The notes under the pieces: generated by a model
Told to the model about the DNA's origin: nothing
Databases searched by the model: none
Seen by the model: only the letters and a program-made list of their open reading frames with translations
Shown: positions 35,758 to 48,760 of the stretch, in pieces
Numbering within the stretch: position 1 is the stretch's first letter
Layout: every line of letters starts with the position of its first letter
NCBI RefSeq assembly: GCF_000499845.2
Contig: NW_027174112.1
Span: 91,988 to 155,987, forward strand
Origin: Phaseolus vulgaris
Taxonomy: Eukaryota; Streptophyta; Magnoliopsida; Fabales; Fabaceae
DNA: 64,000 bases
Direction of reading: 5' to 3'
Position numbers and translations under genes: made by a program

Positions 35758-36537
35758 GTGGACATTAAGTTTGATGATGAAGTTCAAGCTTTACTATTGC
35801 TATTATCTTTGCCTGATAGTTGGTTCAAAACGGTTACCAGTTCAGCAGGATCCGATGGATTCACTCTTGAGAAGATTCGTGATCTCATTCTTGGCGAGGA
35901 TGTCCGAAGAAGGAGTTCTGGGAAATTATCTAGTGAATCGCTATATGTCATCAGAGGTAAGAGAAATATCAGAGATAGTGGGAGCAAGAACAAAAGAAGG
36001 AGTCAGTCAAAGACTCGGGATTGCTCACGTGTAACATGTTGGAACTGCAAGGAGGTGGGGCATTTCAGGAATCAATGCCCAAATTATAAATAAGTCAACA
36101 TTGCAGAAGACTTTGCAGAAAAGGACCTTTTAGTCTGTTGCGCGGATAGCAGTGTGGATTCCTGGGTCATGGATTCTGAAGCATTGCAGAATCTAGTTAT
36201 TGGAGACTTTGGAAAGGTAAGACTAATAGACAATTGAACTCTTGATGTTACGGGCATGGGTGACATAGTGTTGAAGACACCAGTTGGTTTCTGGACTTTG
36301 AAGGATGTCAGAGTTGTTCCAAGCTTGACGAAAAGTTTGATTTCTATTAGGCAGTTGGACGAACAGGGACATGAAGTGAAGTTCAGAAATCAGCAATGGA
36401 AGGTCGTCAAGGGAAATCTTGTCATGGCCCGCGGAAGAAAGAAAAGTTCGCCGTATATGGTCGGATTACCGTCTGAGGGAGTGACCATCCCAGTTCAAAA
36501 GATAAACAAAGTCCGGTTCACAGAATCTCGTGGGTAG
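35758..36537 (+). pseudogene. Gag C-terminus and protease remnant of element 3
   Basis: A frame at 35758-36093 ends with the gag zinc knuckle CWNCKEVGHFRNQC. It is followed in frame, after a stop at 36091-36093, by a protease-like segment whose active site reads VMDSEA instead of VMDSGA, then another stop near 36236. A third piece at 36256-36537 carries the flap-like region (PSLTKSLISIRQLDEQGHEV). N-terminal gag is unrecognisable and no pol follows. Confidence 0.8.
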
Positions 36538-37239
36538 AAGAGGGTTCTCTTTACAAGAGAGAAACTCAGAGCCACAGATCAGATTCATGATGAACGAGCA
36601 TGGAAAGGTTCAGGTAGACCAGTCAGAGGTACTTGTGGCAGTGGGAGCACGGGTTGTGCTTCAGCTGAGGTTCCTAGACGACAGTGTGTCAGGAGAATCA
36701 GTATTCCAGCGGTTGAAACTTCTCCAAAAAAATTCTTGTTGAATATGGAGAGTGTTTGTTCTCAGGTTGTTCCGGGATCCGGCAGTTCCTATAAGTGGGA
36801 GCCGGTATGAACAGAGAACGGGTCAGTGACTGACGTGTTGAAACTCAGGGGAGTTTTAACGAAGTCTTCAAAATGATTAAAAAGGCTGGTGGCAACAAGA
36901 GGCGGAACATTGAGTTACAGAAGTACATGTACATAGTTGAAGGCGCAGGTGAACATTGTTCCGTGACTTCAAGTGGAAGATTGTTGGGTATGAAGTCAAG
37001 ACCAATTCGTGATTATGTGTGTTGCTTCCGTGTGCGTTTTTCCCATCATTGAGAACTATTACTTACTTGAGCATCGGAGTACCTTTTGCAGGTAACCCCG
37101 ACCAACCGAAGATCAGAGGAGAGAGAAGAAGCAAGCAAACCAACATGTCAGCAATTGTACAATCAACAACCGGTACTATCTGAGTCCCCTTAGTCCACAC
37201 AAGTACAAAATATATTTTTTAATTTTATATCAAACTACC

Positions 37240-37465
37240 AAAATATTTAATATATTTATAATAAAAATAAAAATATTATATATTTATAATAAAATAAAAA
37301 TATTATATATTTATAATAAAAAAATATTATCTATTTATAATAAAATAAAAATATTATATATTTATAATAAAATAAAAATATTATATATTTATAATAAAAT
37401 AAAAATATTATATATTTATAATAACATAAAAATATTATATATTTATAATAAAATAAAATAAAATA
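37240..37465. repeat. AT minisatellite, about 27-28 bp unit, roughly seven copies
   Basis: Units of the form AATATTATATATTTATAATA plus an A-rich spacer repeat across the segment with small indels. Beyond it, to about 38030, the sequence is nearly pure A and T with (TA)n runs. No gene can be supported. Confidence 0.9.
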
Positions 37466-38039
37466 TTATATACATATATATATATTAATAAAAATAATTA
37501 ATTATATAATCAATGTATATAAATTCTATAATATAATCGATTATGTTAATATATATATATATAACATATATAATCATTATGTTAACATATATATAAATTT
37601 TATGATACAATTAATTATAATAATATAATATAATAATAATATAAATATATTTATATAATATATTTGAAATAATAAAAAATATAAAAAATATCAATATTAA
37701 AATAATAATAATATTTAAAATTAAGTTATAAAATAATAAATAATAATATTAATTACAATAAATTTTTAAAATAATGATAATAAATGTAAATGAACTAAAT
37801 TTTAATAAATAATAGTGTTATTAATAATTAAAAAATTTATTTTATTTGTATCAAATATTTAATAATACTATGTGATAATAAAAAAATTACAATATAATAA
37901 AAATAAATATAATTATTTATATAAAAAAAATTATAGAATAATAAATAATAATAATTATAAAAATAAATATATTAATTAATTAATTTTCTAAAATATAAAA
38001 ATAAATTTGTAATTTTAACTTTTTTAATTAAAAATTAAT

Positions 38040-40236
38040 ATTTCAATCTCACTCATCACATGATCGCAAATTTTTTATTTTTTGAAAAACAATTAGGTTT
38101 CAAGAATGATATAAAGGACTTGTGTTTTTTTAAAATAATTATTCAACGGTACTGAAACAAGAAGATGGATACTTTTTCATAGATTTAAAGTGATGGGATA
38201 CTTTTGCGATTTGTCTCATTATGTTATAGTGCAAAAATAGCATGTACATAGTTTATAACCACTTGCATTATGTTCTAACAACACAACAACATATTATATG
38301 TCCTCATGTCATGATTCATGAAGAGGGGACAATGTTGATGAAAGAAAAATGAAAGTAACTATTTTTTCAGATGAACTTAAGCTTTAAAATTTGTCTTTTC
38401 TCATGTTAACAATGGTGTGGCTCCTAGTCACATGCACTCTTATTATATTTTTCTCAATTGAAACTTGAGAAAAATGGAAGTTCTATTTTGCAACATATTA
38501 TCCCCAAAGGCACCCCCCCTTTCTCTAGCTTCTTATAATTGGTGTAAACTAAATACTTCTTCAAGTTCTCAGACAAAAAAAAAAATGTTTCACCAAACTT
38601 GCTTTACTCGTTGATGTATTAATGATATTATCCTAAACATCTTACTTATTTTCACATGGCATTGTAAAATAAAGGGATGCATTAATTTATTGTAAAATGA
38701 ACTATAATAAGTAAATATTAAATTAATATGATGTAAAGAAATGTGAATAATAGTTGAGAAGGTAAGATTGATTAACATATTTATCTTTGCATTTGCATGT
38801 ATTCATTGTCATGCTGGTACATAACTCTTTATACCATGTACATGCAATTCATTCTCATTTTACCCAATCTATAAATTGGTCTAACATTATATATTATTTG
38901 AAAGATGAAAAAATTAACAAGGTAAATTGCGCAAAGTTTTATATCTACTTTGACTTTACTAGTTGACACAAAAAGTTATAATTATTACTATACTCTATAA
39001 TATGCAAATAGTAAGGAGAAAATCATTTATAACATACTCTCTAACATATTATTCGTTAAATTTTATTAAAAACTATTAACTCATAAATGAAACTAATTAA
39101 ATGAGAAGTGAAACTTGTGAATTTCAATAAATTTGAAATGATAGTAAAATGTGTTCATAATAGTGTAGTGTTAATATTTTAATGGAGCAATTAGGAAAGG
39201 GAAGTTGGAACCATGCATTCCTTTTTGTCAACCAAATTTTTTTTTTATTGCATATTCTTCACATAGATAGATTACCAGAAAGTGGCACCAGTTTTCACAT
39301 ACTTGAGAGGAAAACATTTGTATGGAAAGAAAGAGTTCCCTACAAAAGGCTCATTCCTCACTTTTTTGTCCAAATGTTTATTCCGATTGCATATGAGTAA
39401 TCAAAAAATGGTTTCATTCAGCATACAAAGTTTCTCTCTATTTTGTCATGTGTCTCTGCACCAAATTTTGAGGCACAATGGCTTGTACTTTTGAAGCATG
39501 TGTGTTGGTAAATCAATTAATATTATTGTAGTGATTCATATTTGATAGAACCATATTTTTTTTAGGCAAAACGCTTGTTCCATAAAAAAGTACCTTTTAC
39601 AACATATTCAATCCCATATAAGACAATTTATGAACAACTGAGAATTGCTAAACAGATAGAATTTGACATTCACATTCAAATCTTTAATTCCATTTCCCCA
39701 TCACACACAGTACATAACTTTTCCTTTGTTTTAATAGTTGGGCAGATCCAAATCATTGGTTAGACATTCTTAAAATTCAAGTATGTATTGATTTTATTTT
39801 CAGCACTATCACATTTTGTATATCAAATAATATTTTGGCTCCTGAAATTAAAGACTAAACCATAAATGCAGATTTTCTAAAATCTGAAAAATAAAATTGC
39901 AAATAATAAAATAAGAAAACCATAATCATGGATAATAAAAGTAACAAATTTTTAATTTAGTTTAATATTTTTGTATAATATGAAATTTGTCTATATCAAT
40001 AAACTATGGATAAAGTAAATCAGAGAAAAGGAAATTGCAAGAGGAAGGGGAGGCCTCATTTCATGCTCAATTATATCAAAATCATGCATTCCGACCGCAA
40101 CACCTGAATTACTGTCTAATGAAGATAAAATGATCAGACAAGGAATGAAAATTTGGGGAGATAACAAGGACTAAAATGTTGAAATTCCCAAATCATACAT
40201 CTCTTGAACATTAAAATTCTGGAACTACTGACTAAG
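38040..40236. other. Intergenic DNA downstream of the cytochrome b5-like gene
   Basis: No gene or repeat family identified. Short open frames near 39182-39500 lack family features. The last few hundred bases should include the 3' untranslated region of the minus-strand gene that ends at 40237. Confidence 0.5.
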
Positions 40237-42455
40237 CTATTGCTCCAAATCTCCAATGTAGAAGTCTTCAATCATGTCAAAGACTCGAGTTGCATGTTGT
40301 GGTCTGCAAAGCAAATGTAAGAAAAGTGACAGATGAAGAGAGATTTTTGTACTTCATCACTAAAACAAATTTGGAAAAGCAATTACAAATACAGACATGA
40401 TCAAGCAGAGGATTGAGATTTGTTACAAACGCAGATTCTCAATTCTCACTATAGCCTAGTTCAAAAACTGAAATATGATCAAGTCACATTGCATCTGTAT
40501 TAAGTAAAATAAACTAAATTGTTTGATAGGGAATACAACTGGTATCAGCAAACTGATCACAAAATGTCAGAAGCCTTTTATGATCAACAGCTGGTAGAGC
40601 ATGTCAAAGATAAAATCATGTGAAGTACTTATTTCGACGATGAGGAATGGGTTGATGTTGAATTTGATACATAATATGAAGAAGGAACTATGATGTTATG
40701 TTTGTAGCTGTAATCATGTTCACGTAACAGTTTATTAATTTATTAACAGTATCTCTTGTATTGACCAGATAACCTTCAACAGAGTCTACGAAGATTATTG
40801 GTATAACAGGACAAGGTGATGAATTAAGCACGAAATGCTATATTGTATTCAATATTGAAGTACACATTATTAGATCTTAAACAATCCATGCGCTTTCACC
40901 TAAGTATTAGCTTAAGCTTTTATGACAGTCAGTTCATGCCATACATAATGAGTTAATATGAATCTAACTCAGCATGTTCATACCAAGAGGGAAGGAAGAA
41001 ATGTTTTATAGGCAAATTTGAGAAAAAAGAAATGTGAAGTAAGAAAACAAATAATAAATATAGATAAATATCTTCATTACAGATAAGTAATGCATAAAAA
41101 GTAATTAATGCATACCCAAAAAATCCTTCAGTTGAATCATCTCCAGCATGTGCTAGAATGGCATCACCACCTGGATGTTCTTCCACATAAGAGGTAACAT
41201 CATATACCTACAGTGTAAAGAAAACCCAAGAAATGTAAACTATGAATCTCAGTGATAAAAATGGCAAATCATAACATTACCAGCTAATTTAGTTAAAGCA
41301 TTAGGATTGAGCTAGTGATGATGGATTTGGATACTTTGATGAGGTTTCAAACTTCAAACCTCATTAACACTACTGTACCAAAAACAAATAATGTAGAATA
41401 GATAGGATTGAATTGAGAACATAATATTTGATATGGAAATAAAAAGCTCATACCTTTTTCTTGATGATTATCCAACAATCTGTTCTCTTGTTATGCAATG
41501 AAACTTCCGTTTTACTGTAGGATTTTGATGCCTACAAGCAGAATACAGAATACAATGCACGATACCAATTAGATAAAAAAACTATCACGCAACTAAAGAG
41601 CACACATTTTAATCTTTCTTTAGGGAAAGTCTAAGCTGAATAGATGGAGACTCAATAAGAAAGGTTGTGAAGAATAGCATCCCTAATGTTAATTCCCTTT
41701 AGCCTCTCTGAATTTCAAAATTTCAACACGAAGCAAAAACTAGGAAAACTCAACTCATTAACACTATACACAACTCAAATAAGGAAAACGTCTAAAGTCA
41801 TATCATTAAGGAGGAATGTAACACCATTCTCATTGAAACTCTTTTCCACACTCTTATTATAGGGTGAAATCCTTTGAGGACCCACAACAAGCCATATCAC
41901 ATTTCTATCAGTCGAAAACATAAACTTATAATTTAACGAATATTTTGCGAGCATTTTTCGTCAACATCAACACAAATCTTCTTTCTTTTAGAGTATGGTT
42001 TGAGCATTTGAGCAAAATGGCCAAAAGACACCAAATCTTAAGAAACCCACTTCACCAAGTGCCTGAGTAACGAAACCAACACATTACAACACTTATTTAT
42101 CTTAATTTCAACTAGATCCGAAATGTGATTTGAACAAAGCTCATTAATTATCCTATTCTATCATCTATAGAAATAGGTGCAGAATTCACAGCAGAATCCA
42201 CAACAAAACGCTAGAAAAAGCACGAGCTACAGTAAGTAAAATACCTTATCATTGTTTAAGCTGGCTTGAGCTTTTCCCTTATGCCCTGAGAAAAGGTAAC
42301 TACACCCAGTAAGCACATGCATACACAAATTTCAAAAGCACATTGCGTATCGCAGCATAATAATGAAGAGAACCAGATTTGCGGTGTCGTGGGTTGAAAA
42401 GAAGAACAGCGAGGAAGAGGCCCAGAAGCAATGCAAGTGCAGTCAGCAATACCAT
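40237..42455 (-). CDS. CB5LP: Cytochrome b5-like membrane protein (CB5LP type), 5 exons, 119 aa
   Basis: A small haem protein expected to pass electrons at a membrane (family knowledge; the exact partner is not known to me). Exons (minus): 42374-42455, 42245-42285, 41454-41531, 41116-41207, 40237-40303. All borders are GT-AG and the phases close to 360 bases including TAG. Residues 2-21 are a hydrophobic N-terminal anchor (VLLTALALLLGLFLAVLLF), followed by a short basic linker. The cytochrome b5 fold begins near KSYSKTEV. Axial haem ligands are expected at His78 in EEHPGGDAI and His101 in PQHATRVF. An N-terminal anchor, rather than the usual C-terminal one, marks the CB5LP subtype, and the length is close to the Arabidopsis protein (about 121 aa). 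Confidence 0.93.
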
Positions 42456-42865
42456 AATTCAAAGTCGGAAACTTTTGCTCTTAATCCAATCTGCAATGGA
42501 GAAATCAAGAAAAGGGCATGCGTATATTTAGCACACTTCGTGTTCATAAATAGTTACAAGCAATTTCAGAGGAGCGAGAGGAAAAAAAAGTAGCACAATC
42601 TGCACTCACCAATGAGAAGTTGAAAGCAGAATATTATCAAAATCTTGGTTTATTTTCGGAGGTTCTGATTTTGGATCTTTTGTTAGTGTTTATTTCCGTG
42701 TTTCTCTGTCTTAGATTTGGTGTGCAATTTGCGATCTGCAGTCGTCGTGAATCGTCCACTCCTGAATGTATGCGCACTTGGATTCCTGCCCCAATTTCTC
42801 CAAACTCGTTTTTGGCAAATTTTTGGTTTTCAATTTCGCTGGTGGTGCCTTTTACCTCTCGATTA
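42456..42865. promoter_or_regulatory. Upstream region of the cytochrome b5-like gene
   Basis: Putative 5' untranslated region and promoter of the minus-strand gene. No clear TATA box was identified. Short open frames on the plus strand here are not supported. Confidence 0.35.
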
Positions 42866-43290
42866 TAATAGAATTTATAAAAAGGTTGAAGTGCAAATTA
42901 TAATTTAATTTTAAATTTTAACCACGATAGCAACTTTATTCATTTTTTTTTTCTTCTCCTTTAAGTGATATTTGAGAAGTTTATTCAGACACCCTCTTTC
43001 TTCTCTACTCTCTACCCAACCATAGTTCCTACTTGTTATTGCTATCATAGTTTGAAAATAAAGCCAAAACAATTATAATTTCTCTTGATATGCGAAAACT
43101 TGGCCAAAACTAATAGTGTGAAAGATATGTATTACAGAGTACTCGTTATTTTCCAAATTTCATTTCATTAGAAGAACATGATTCATAAAAATCAATCAAT
43201 ACTCGCTACATTAGAATAGTAATGCAGGGCAAGAGAGGTTAGAGAATAAGAAAGGAAAGTTCTCACACAGAAACCACTCTTAATCATGAA
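42866..43290. repeat. Deleted duplicate of the 71-aa gene region
   Basis: 42866-43070 matches 53178-53385 (word AAAAAGGTTGAAGTGCAAATT). About 43075-43100 matches 54243-54268. 43221-43285 matches 54527-54595, covering the exon 1 donor region of the 71-aa gene. Order and orientation are kept, with the bases between deleted, so this is a decayed second copy of that locus. No coding exon survives. Confidence 0.8.
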
Positions 43291-43441
43291 TACGATTAAA
43301 TGATAAATCTGATCTTATATGAATGTTTTAGCTTTTCAATTGTAATTGTTGCAGTTATAATTCAAAAATGATTGAAATATACATTAATCAGAATAAATCA
43401 ATTATAATCTAATAGAATCACTGATATTAATTATAAATAAG

Positions 43442-43620
43442 CAATTCAAACACTGAAAAATCAATTATCATCGAATAGAATAAAAGATATTAATTCAGAA
43501 TAAGCAATTCCAATAGATTTTGATATTAATTCTGAATAAGCAATTCAAACACTGAAAAATCAATTATCATCGAATAGAATCGAAGATATTAATTCAGAAT
43601 AAGCAATTCCAATAGATTTT
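43442..43620. repeat. Two-copy 99-bp tandem repeat
   Basis: CAATTCAAACACTGAAAAAT starts at 43442 and again at 43541, and the units match almost exactly through GATTTTG. A partial third unit precedes, at about 43390-43441. AT-rich and non-coding. Confidence 0.88.
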
Positions 43621-43944
43621 GCACAAGTGACCTTCTGTTAACGTTTATTTTCGAAAACTTTTCATACTCATATTTTTCAAACTATATATCATTCAGATTT
43701 CGAAAAGCTTCTGCTAGCATTTTGCGTTTTGGAAAACCTTCCATCTTTGTATATATTTTAATCGTTGAAACATAACTATGTTTTAAGTGAGATATATTTC
43801 ATTAAAGACATATTTCATCAAGACAGAATCAAGATAAGTAAGATATTATCTTAAAAATCTGTTAATATTTGAATTTCGAAAACTTTTCAGAATGATTCAA
43901 TTGACACATATTGAAAGAAAACTTTGATTCTGCAAAAGAAATAG

Positions 43945-44055
43945 CTTTGAACAATGGTAGAATTACGGACATCACCGTGAATAAAAGAGCTTGACAAAAC
44001 AATCCTAATCAAAGAATAAATCTAAATAAAACAGAACAAAAACAAATAATGCACA
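43945..44055. repeat. Fragment similar to GLYR1 intron 4
   Basis: The words AGCTTTGAACAATG, AGAATTA and ATCAAAGAATAAATCTAA follow the same order as at 21728-21845 inside GLYR1 intron 4, in the same orientation. The fragment has no exon. Confidence 0.75.
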
Positions 44056-44428
44056 TAGTTTCTCTCTGTATGTGCTAATCACTAGATATGTGTTGTGTTA
44101 ATTATATCGCATGGCTTTGAATAAGATTTTCAGTTAAGGAATGGTGGTTGTTTAACATTTCTTTATGGATACCGCATGCGGTGGTTAAGCTAAGATGATT
44201 TACAATTTCAGATTCTTAAATTAAAAATAAAATAACTTCTAGTAATAATCAAGGTTGAAATATAAATTAAGCAGGGACAACTCCACTCCAAAAAAGTATC
44301 GAACCAAAATTTGTGATTAAGAAAATAAACAGTAGAAGTAAATAAATCAATTTTGTAAGGTTTCTCTAAATGCAAACTTAAGATAGCTCCTACTAATGCA
44401 GCACTTAGACTCTATCAATAATGAACTT

Positions 44429-46506
<2,078 letters not shown>

Positions 46507-46560
46507 TGCCGCTGAGCTTGATCTCTTCCCCGAATGTGACTGTGATGGAAAGGAGAGAGA

Positions 46561-46650
46561 TTTAGGGTTAGCAAAATGACCTTGCTTATAAAACGCTGTG
46601 TTTTGGGTGGGTTTGTTAGTAGTCCCTTTAGGGTTTTGTAGGCCCAAATA
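46561..46650 (-). promoter_or_regulatory. RPL5 promoter with telo-boxes and a site II motif
   Basis: On the minus strand TGGGCC (46641-46646, a site II element) is followed by AAACCCTAA (46628-46636, a telo-box). A second telo-box-like word, TAACCCTAAA, lies at 46561-46570 in the 5' leader. Site II plus telo-box is the typical pair in promoters of plant ribosomal protein genes and is linked to expression in dividing cells. Confidence 0.75.
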
Positions 46651-48160
46651 TATTAGATTTTTTGGTTAAGCTGGACCAGTCCCTTCGATTTTTTAGTATT
46701 TCTTCCTGCACCCCATAAGTTGTACGTGCACCCCTTTATTCTATAAACCCAAGGCTGTTTCTTCCTGCGAAACAGTCTATACCCAAACACCTTTTTTAAA
46801 TTTTTTTCAATTCCTCTTAGTGGAATCCAAAGCCTCTAGATTACGAAATTTAGAATATAAAAATTTAAATTTTATGTATTTTTTATTTTACAATCTACAA
46901 TACAAAATTATATTATTGATTATGTAATTTAAAATATAAATATATTTGTGGATTGTGATTTTATATTTTGGATCGTGTAATTCAAAATATAAATTTGTAT
47001 TTTGTACAGGGCTTGCAAAAGTATATTAGGAAAGATTTTAATATTATTGTTTCGATGAATTTATGTGCTTTAATAATTTAGCTAATTAATTGTTGTACAT
47101 GAAGGATTAGAAAAAAAAAATATATTACTCTCTTAATGTTACAGAAAAAAAAATGTATTAACATACACGGTGAATAAGTTTTTGGACGTGTAAAATATAT
47201 TTGGACCGTTAATTTAAAAAAATATTAAATATGTCTGTAGAATTTTGTTTATTAATTTATTCATCTAAATTTTAAATACATCTTTTAGTTTTTATTAATA
47301 ATAACAATAGAAGAAAAGTTAATATGAATAATTTAAAAAAAAAAAAATGTCCGTTTCTATAAATTAAAACTTGAATTGTTCCATTTTTTATAAATTTTAA
47401 AAAATGAGTTATGCAAGGCAAATTTAAGTAATTGTTTTAGGCTAGATTCTTCCTGTTGCTTATGAATTGGGACATACTCTATCTCTTTTCAAATTTTCAA
47501 AATTACTCTTATTTTTTAAATAAAAATATGGATGAATTTAAGAAATTGTTTTAGGCTTGGTAAAATTAACTATGATTAAGTAAGCATGGCAAAAATGAAT
47601 GCATCTTTACTGCAATCAATATTGTTGAACAATTCAATGTGTATGAAGATACAATCACAGCAGTGCTTTCACAAGCAAGAGGAATATTTTTTTTTATATG
47701 GATATGGTGGTATATGAAAAACATTTACATGGATAACATTGTTCATTGCCATTAGATCTAAATGAATAATTGTGTTAAATGTAACGTCTTTCACAAAGAA
47801 AAGTTATTTTGTAATCATGATTTTGTATTAATAAAATAATCCTATTTAATCATTGATATATTTCAATGTTTGAAAAATATAGAAGTATGGAATTTTAAAT
47901 TAATATATTTGATTCTATTTAATAATAATTATCTATTTCGATTAATGTATATTTCAATCATATTTGAAGTGTAAAAATCTTCGGTCTAAAAGTTTTTTTT
48001 TGGAACGTCTAATGCCAAAATGATGGAGAGCAAATAGAGATTTGTGCAATCTTAAAGACTTGCGGTTTACAAGCTTAACAATCATCATTTCTAAAGATAT
48101 ATAAAGGATTTAATGTCAGCAAAAAAAAAATACATTTACAAAGTCTATTAATCATTCAAG
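46651..48160. other. AT-rich intergenic DNA, nothing identified
   Basis: No gene, transposon end or ordered repeat was recognised. Several poly-A and poly-T runs. Confidence 0.5.
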
Positions 48161-48760
48161 TTGTGTTCTTAAATAATTGTAAATACTTCATTCAGTAAAG
48201 TATACCTAATAAGCTTATATTGTTTCTCTTTGAGAGTGATTTTCTCATATCTTGAGAGGTCGACAAGACTAAAACTGGTTTTGGAGAGATTTGTGTACTC
48301 GTGTAACCTGTAGAGGTTTGAGTATTTATTGTAATCCTTTGCGATTCCTCTTAAGCAGCTAAGGGAGAACTGGACATAATCCATGGTTTGCGATGAACTT
48401 GTACAAAATCAGTGTTGTGCTTTTCTCTTTGCTCTTAGACGCCTTTCTTGTGTAATGTAATTATCTTTGAAATTTTAGTTTAGACTCTATTCAACCCCCT
48501 TCTAGAGTCGGTTGTTCCTACAATTGGCATCAAGGTTAACCTCAAGATTAGTTCTTCACCAAACTTGAGGAAATATCCTTGGTGAACTCAACGAAATTTG
48601 AAGGACAAGCTATTAACGGTCCCTTATTTTAAGGGTGTGAAGTATAAATTGTGAAAAGTGAAGATGATTGTTTTCTTGGTATTCCGCTATTAATTAACCC
48701 TTATTTAAGGGTGTGAAGAATAAATTGTGAAAAAGTGAAGATGATTGCTTTCTTGGTATC
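48160..48760 (+). repeat. LTR end and leader fragment of a copia-like element, with a 77-bp tandem repeat
   Basis: The end of the first part, TTCAACCCCCTTCTAGAG...CCTACA (48490-48522), resembles the end of legume SIRE-type LTRs. It is followed by ATTGGCATCAAGG, a decayed Met-tRNA primer-binding site. Further on, a unit starting CCCTTATTTTAAGGGTGTGA (48621-48682) is repeated at 48698-48759. No gag or pol frame follows. Confidence 0.5.

Larger units (their letters stand above)
34820..37048 (+). mobile_element. Copia-type LTR element 3, internally deleted (lacks pol)
   Basis: The 5' LTR is 34820-35091 (272 bp, TG...CA). The 3' LTR is 36982-37048, only 67 bp, because it lacks about 205 internal bases. 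The direct duplication TTGAG flanks it at 34815-34819 and 37049-37053. A primer-binding-like word, CATCAGAGCTTGG, follows the 5' LTR at 35097. The inside holds only the gag end and a protease-like part; integrase, reverse transcriptase and RNase H are absent. It could only have moved with proteins from another element. Confidence 0.88.
34380..37200 (+). mobile_element. Older LTR-like sequence split by element 3
   Basis: Sequence on both sides of element 3 reads as one interrupted LTR. A TATA box, CTATAAATAG, lies at 34753-34762. The downstream part holds TTGAGCATCGGAGTACC and TTTTGCAGGTAACCCC (about 37054-37105), words I associate with the end regions of legume Ty3/gypsy (Tat-type) LTRs. No internal domains are present, so a solo LTR is likely. 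The outer ends are not defined. Confidence 0.5.

Noticed and set aside
37200..38040. Possible replication origin or matrix-attachment region in the AT-rich tract
   Set aside because: AT content alone is not evidence and no specific motif pattern was seen.
39182..39763. Several 60-72 codon open frames on the plus strand
   Set aside because: They overlap each other in different frames, lack splice context and match no family.
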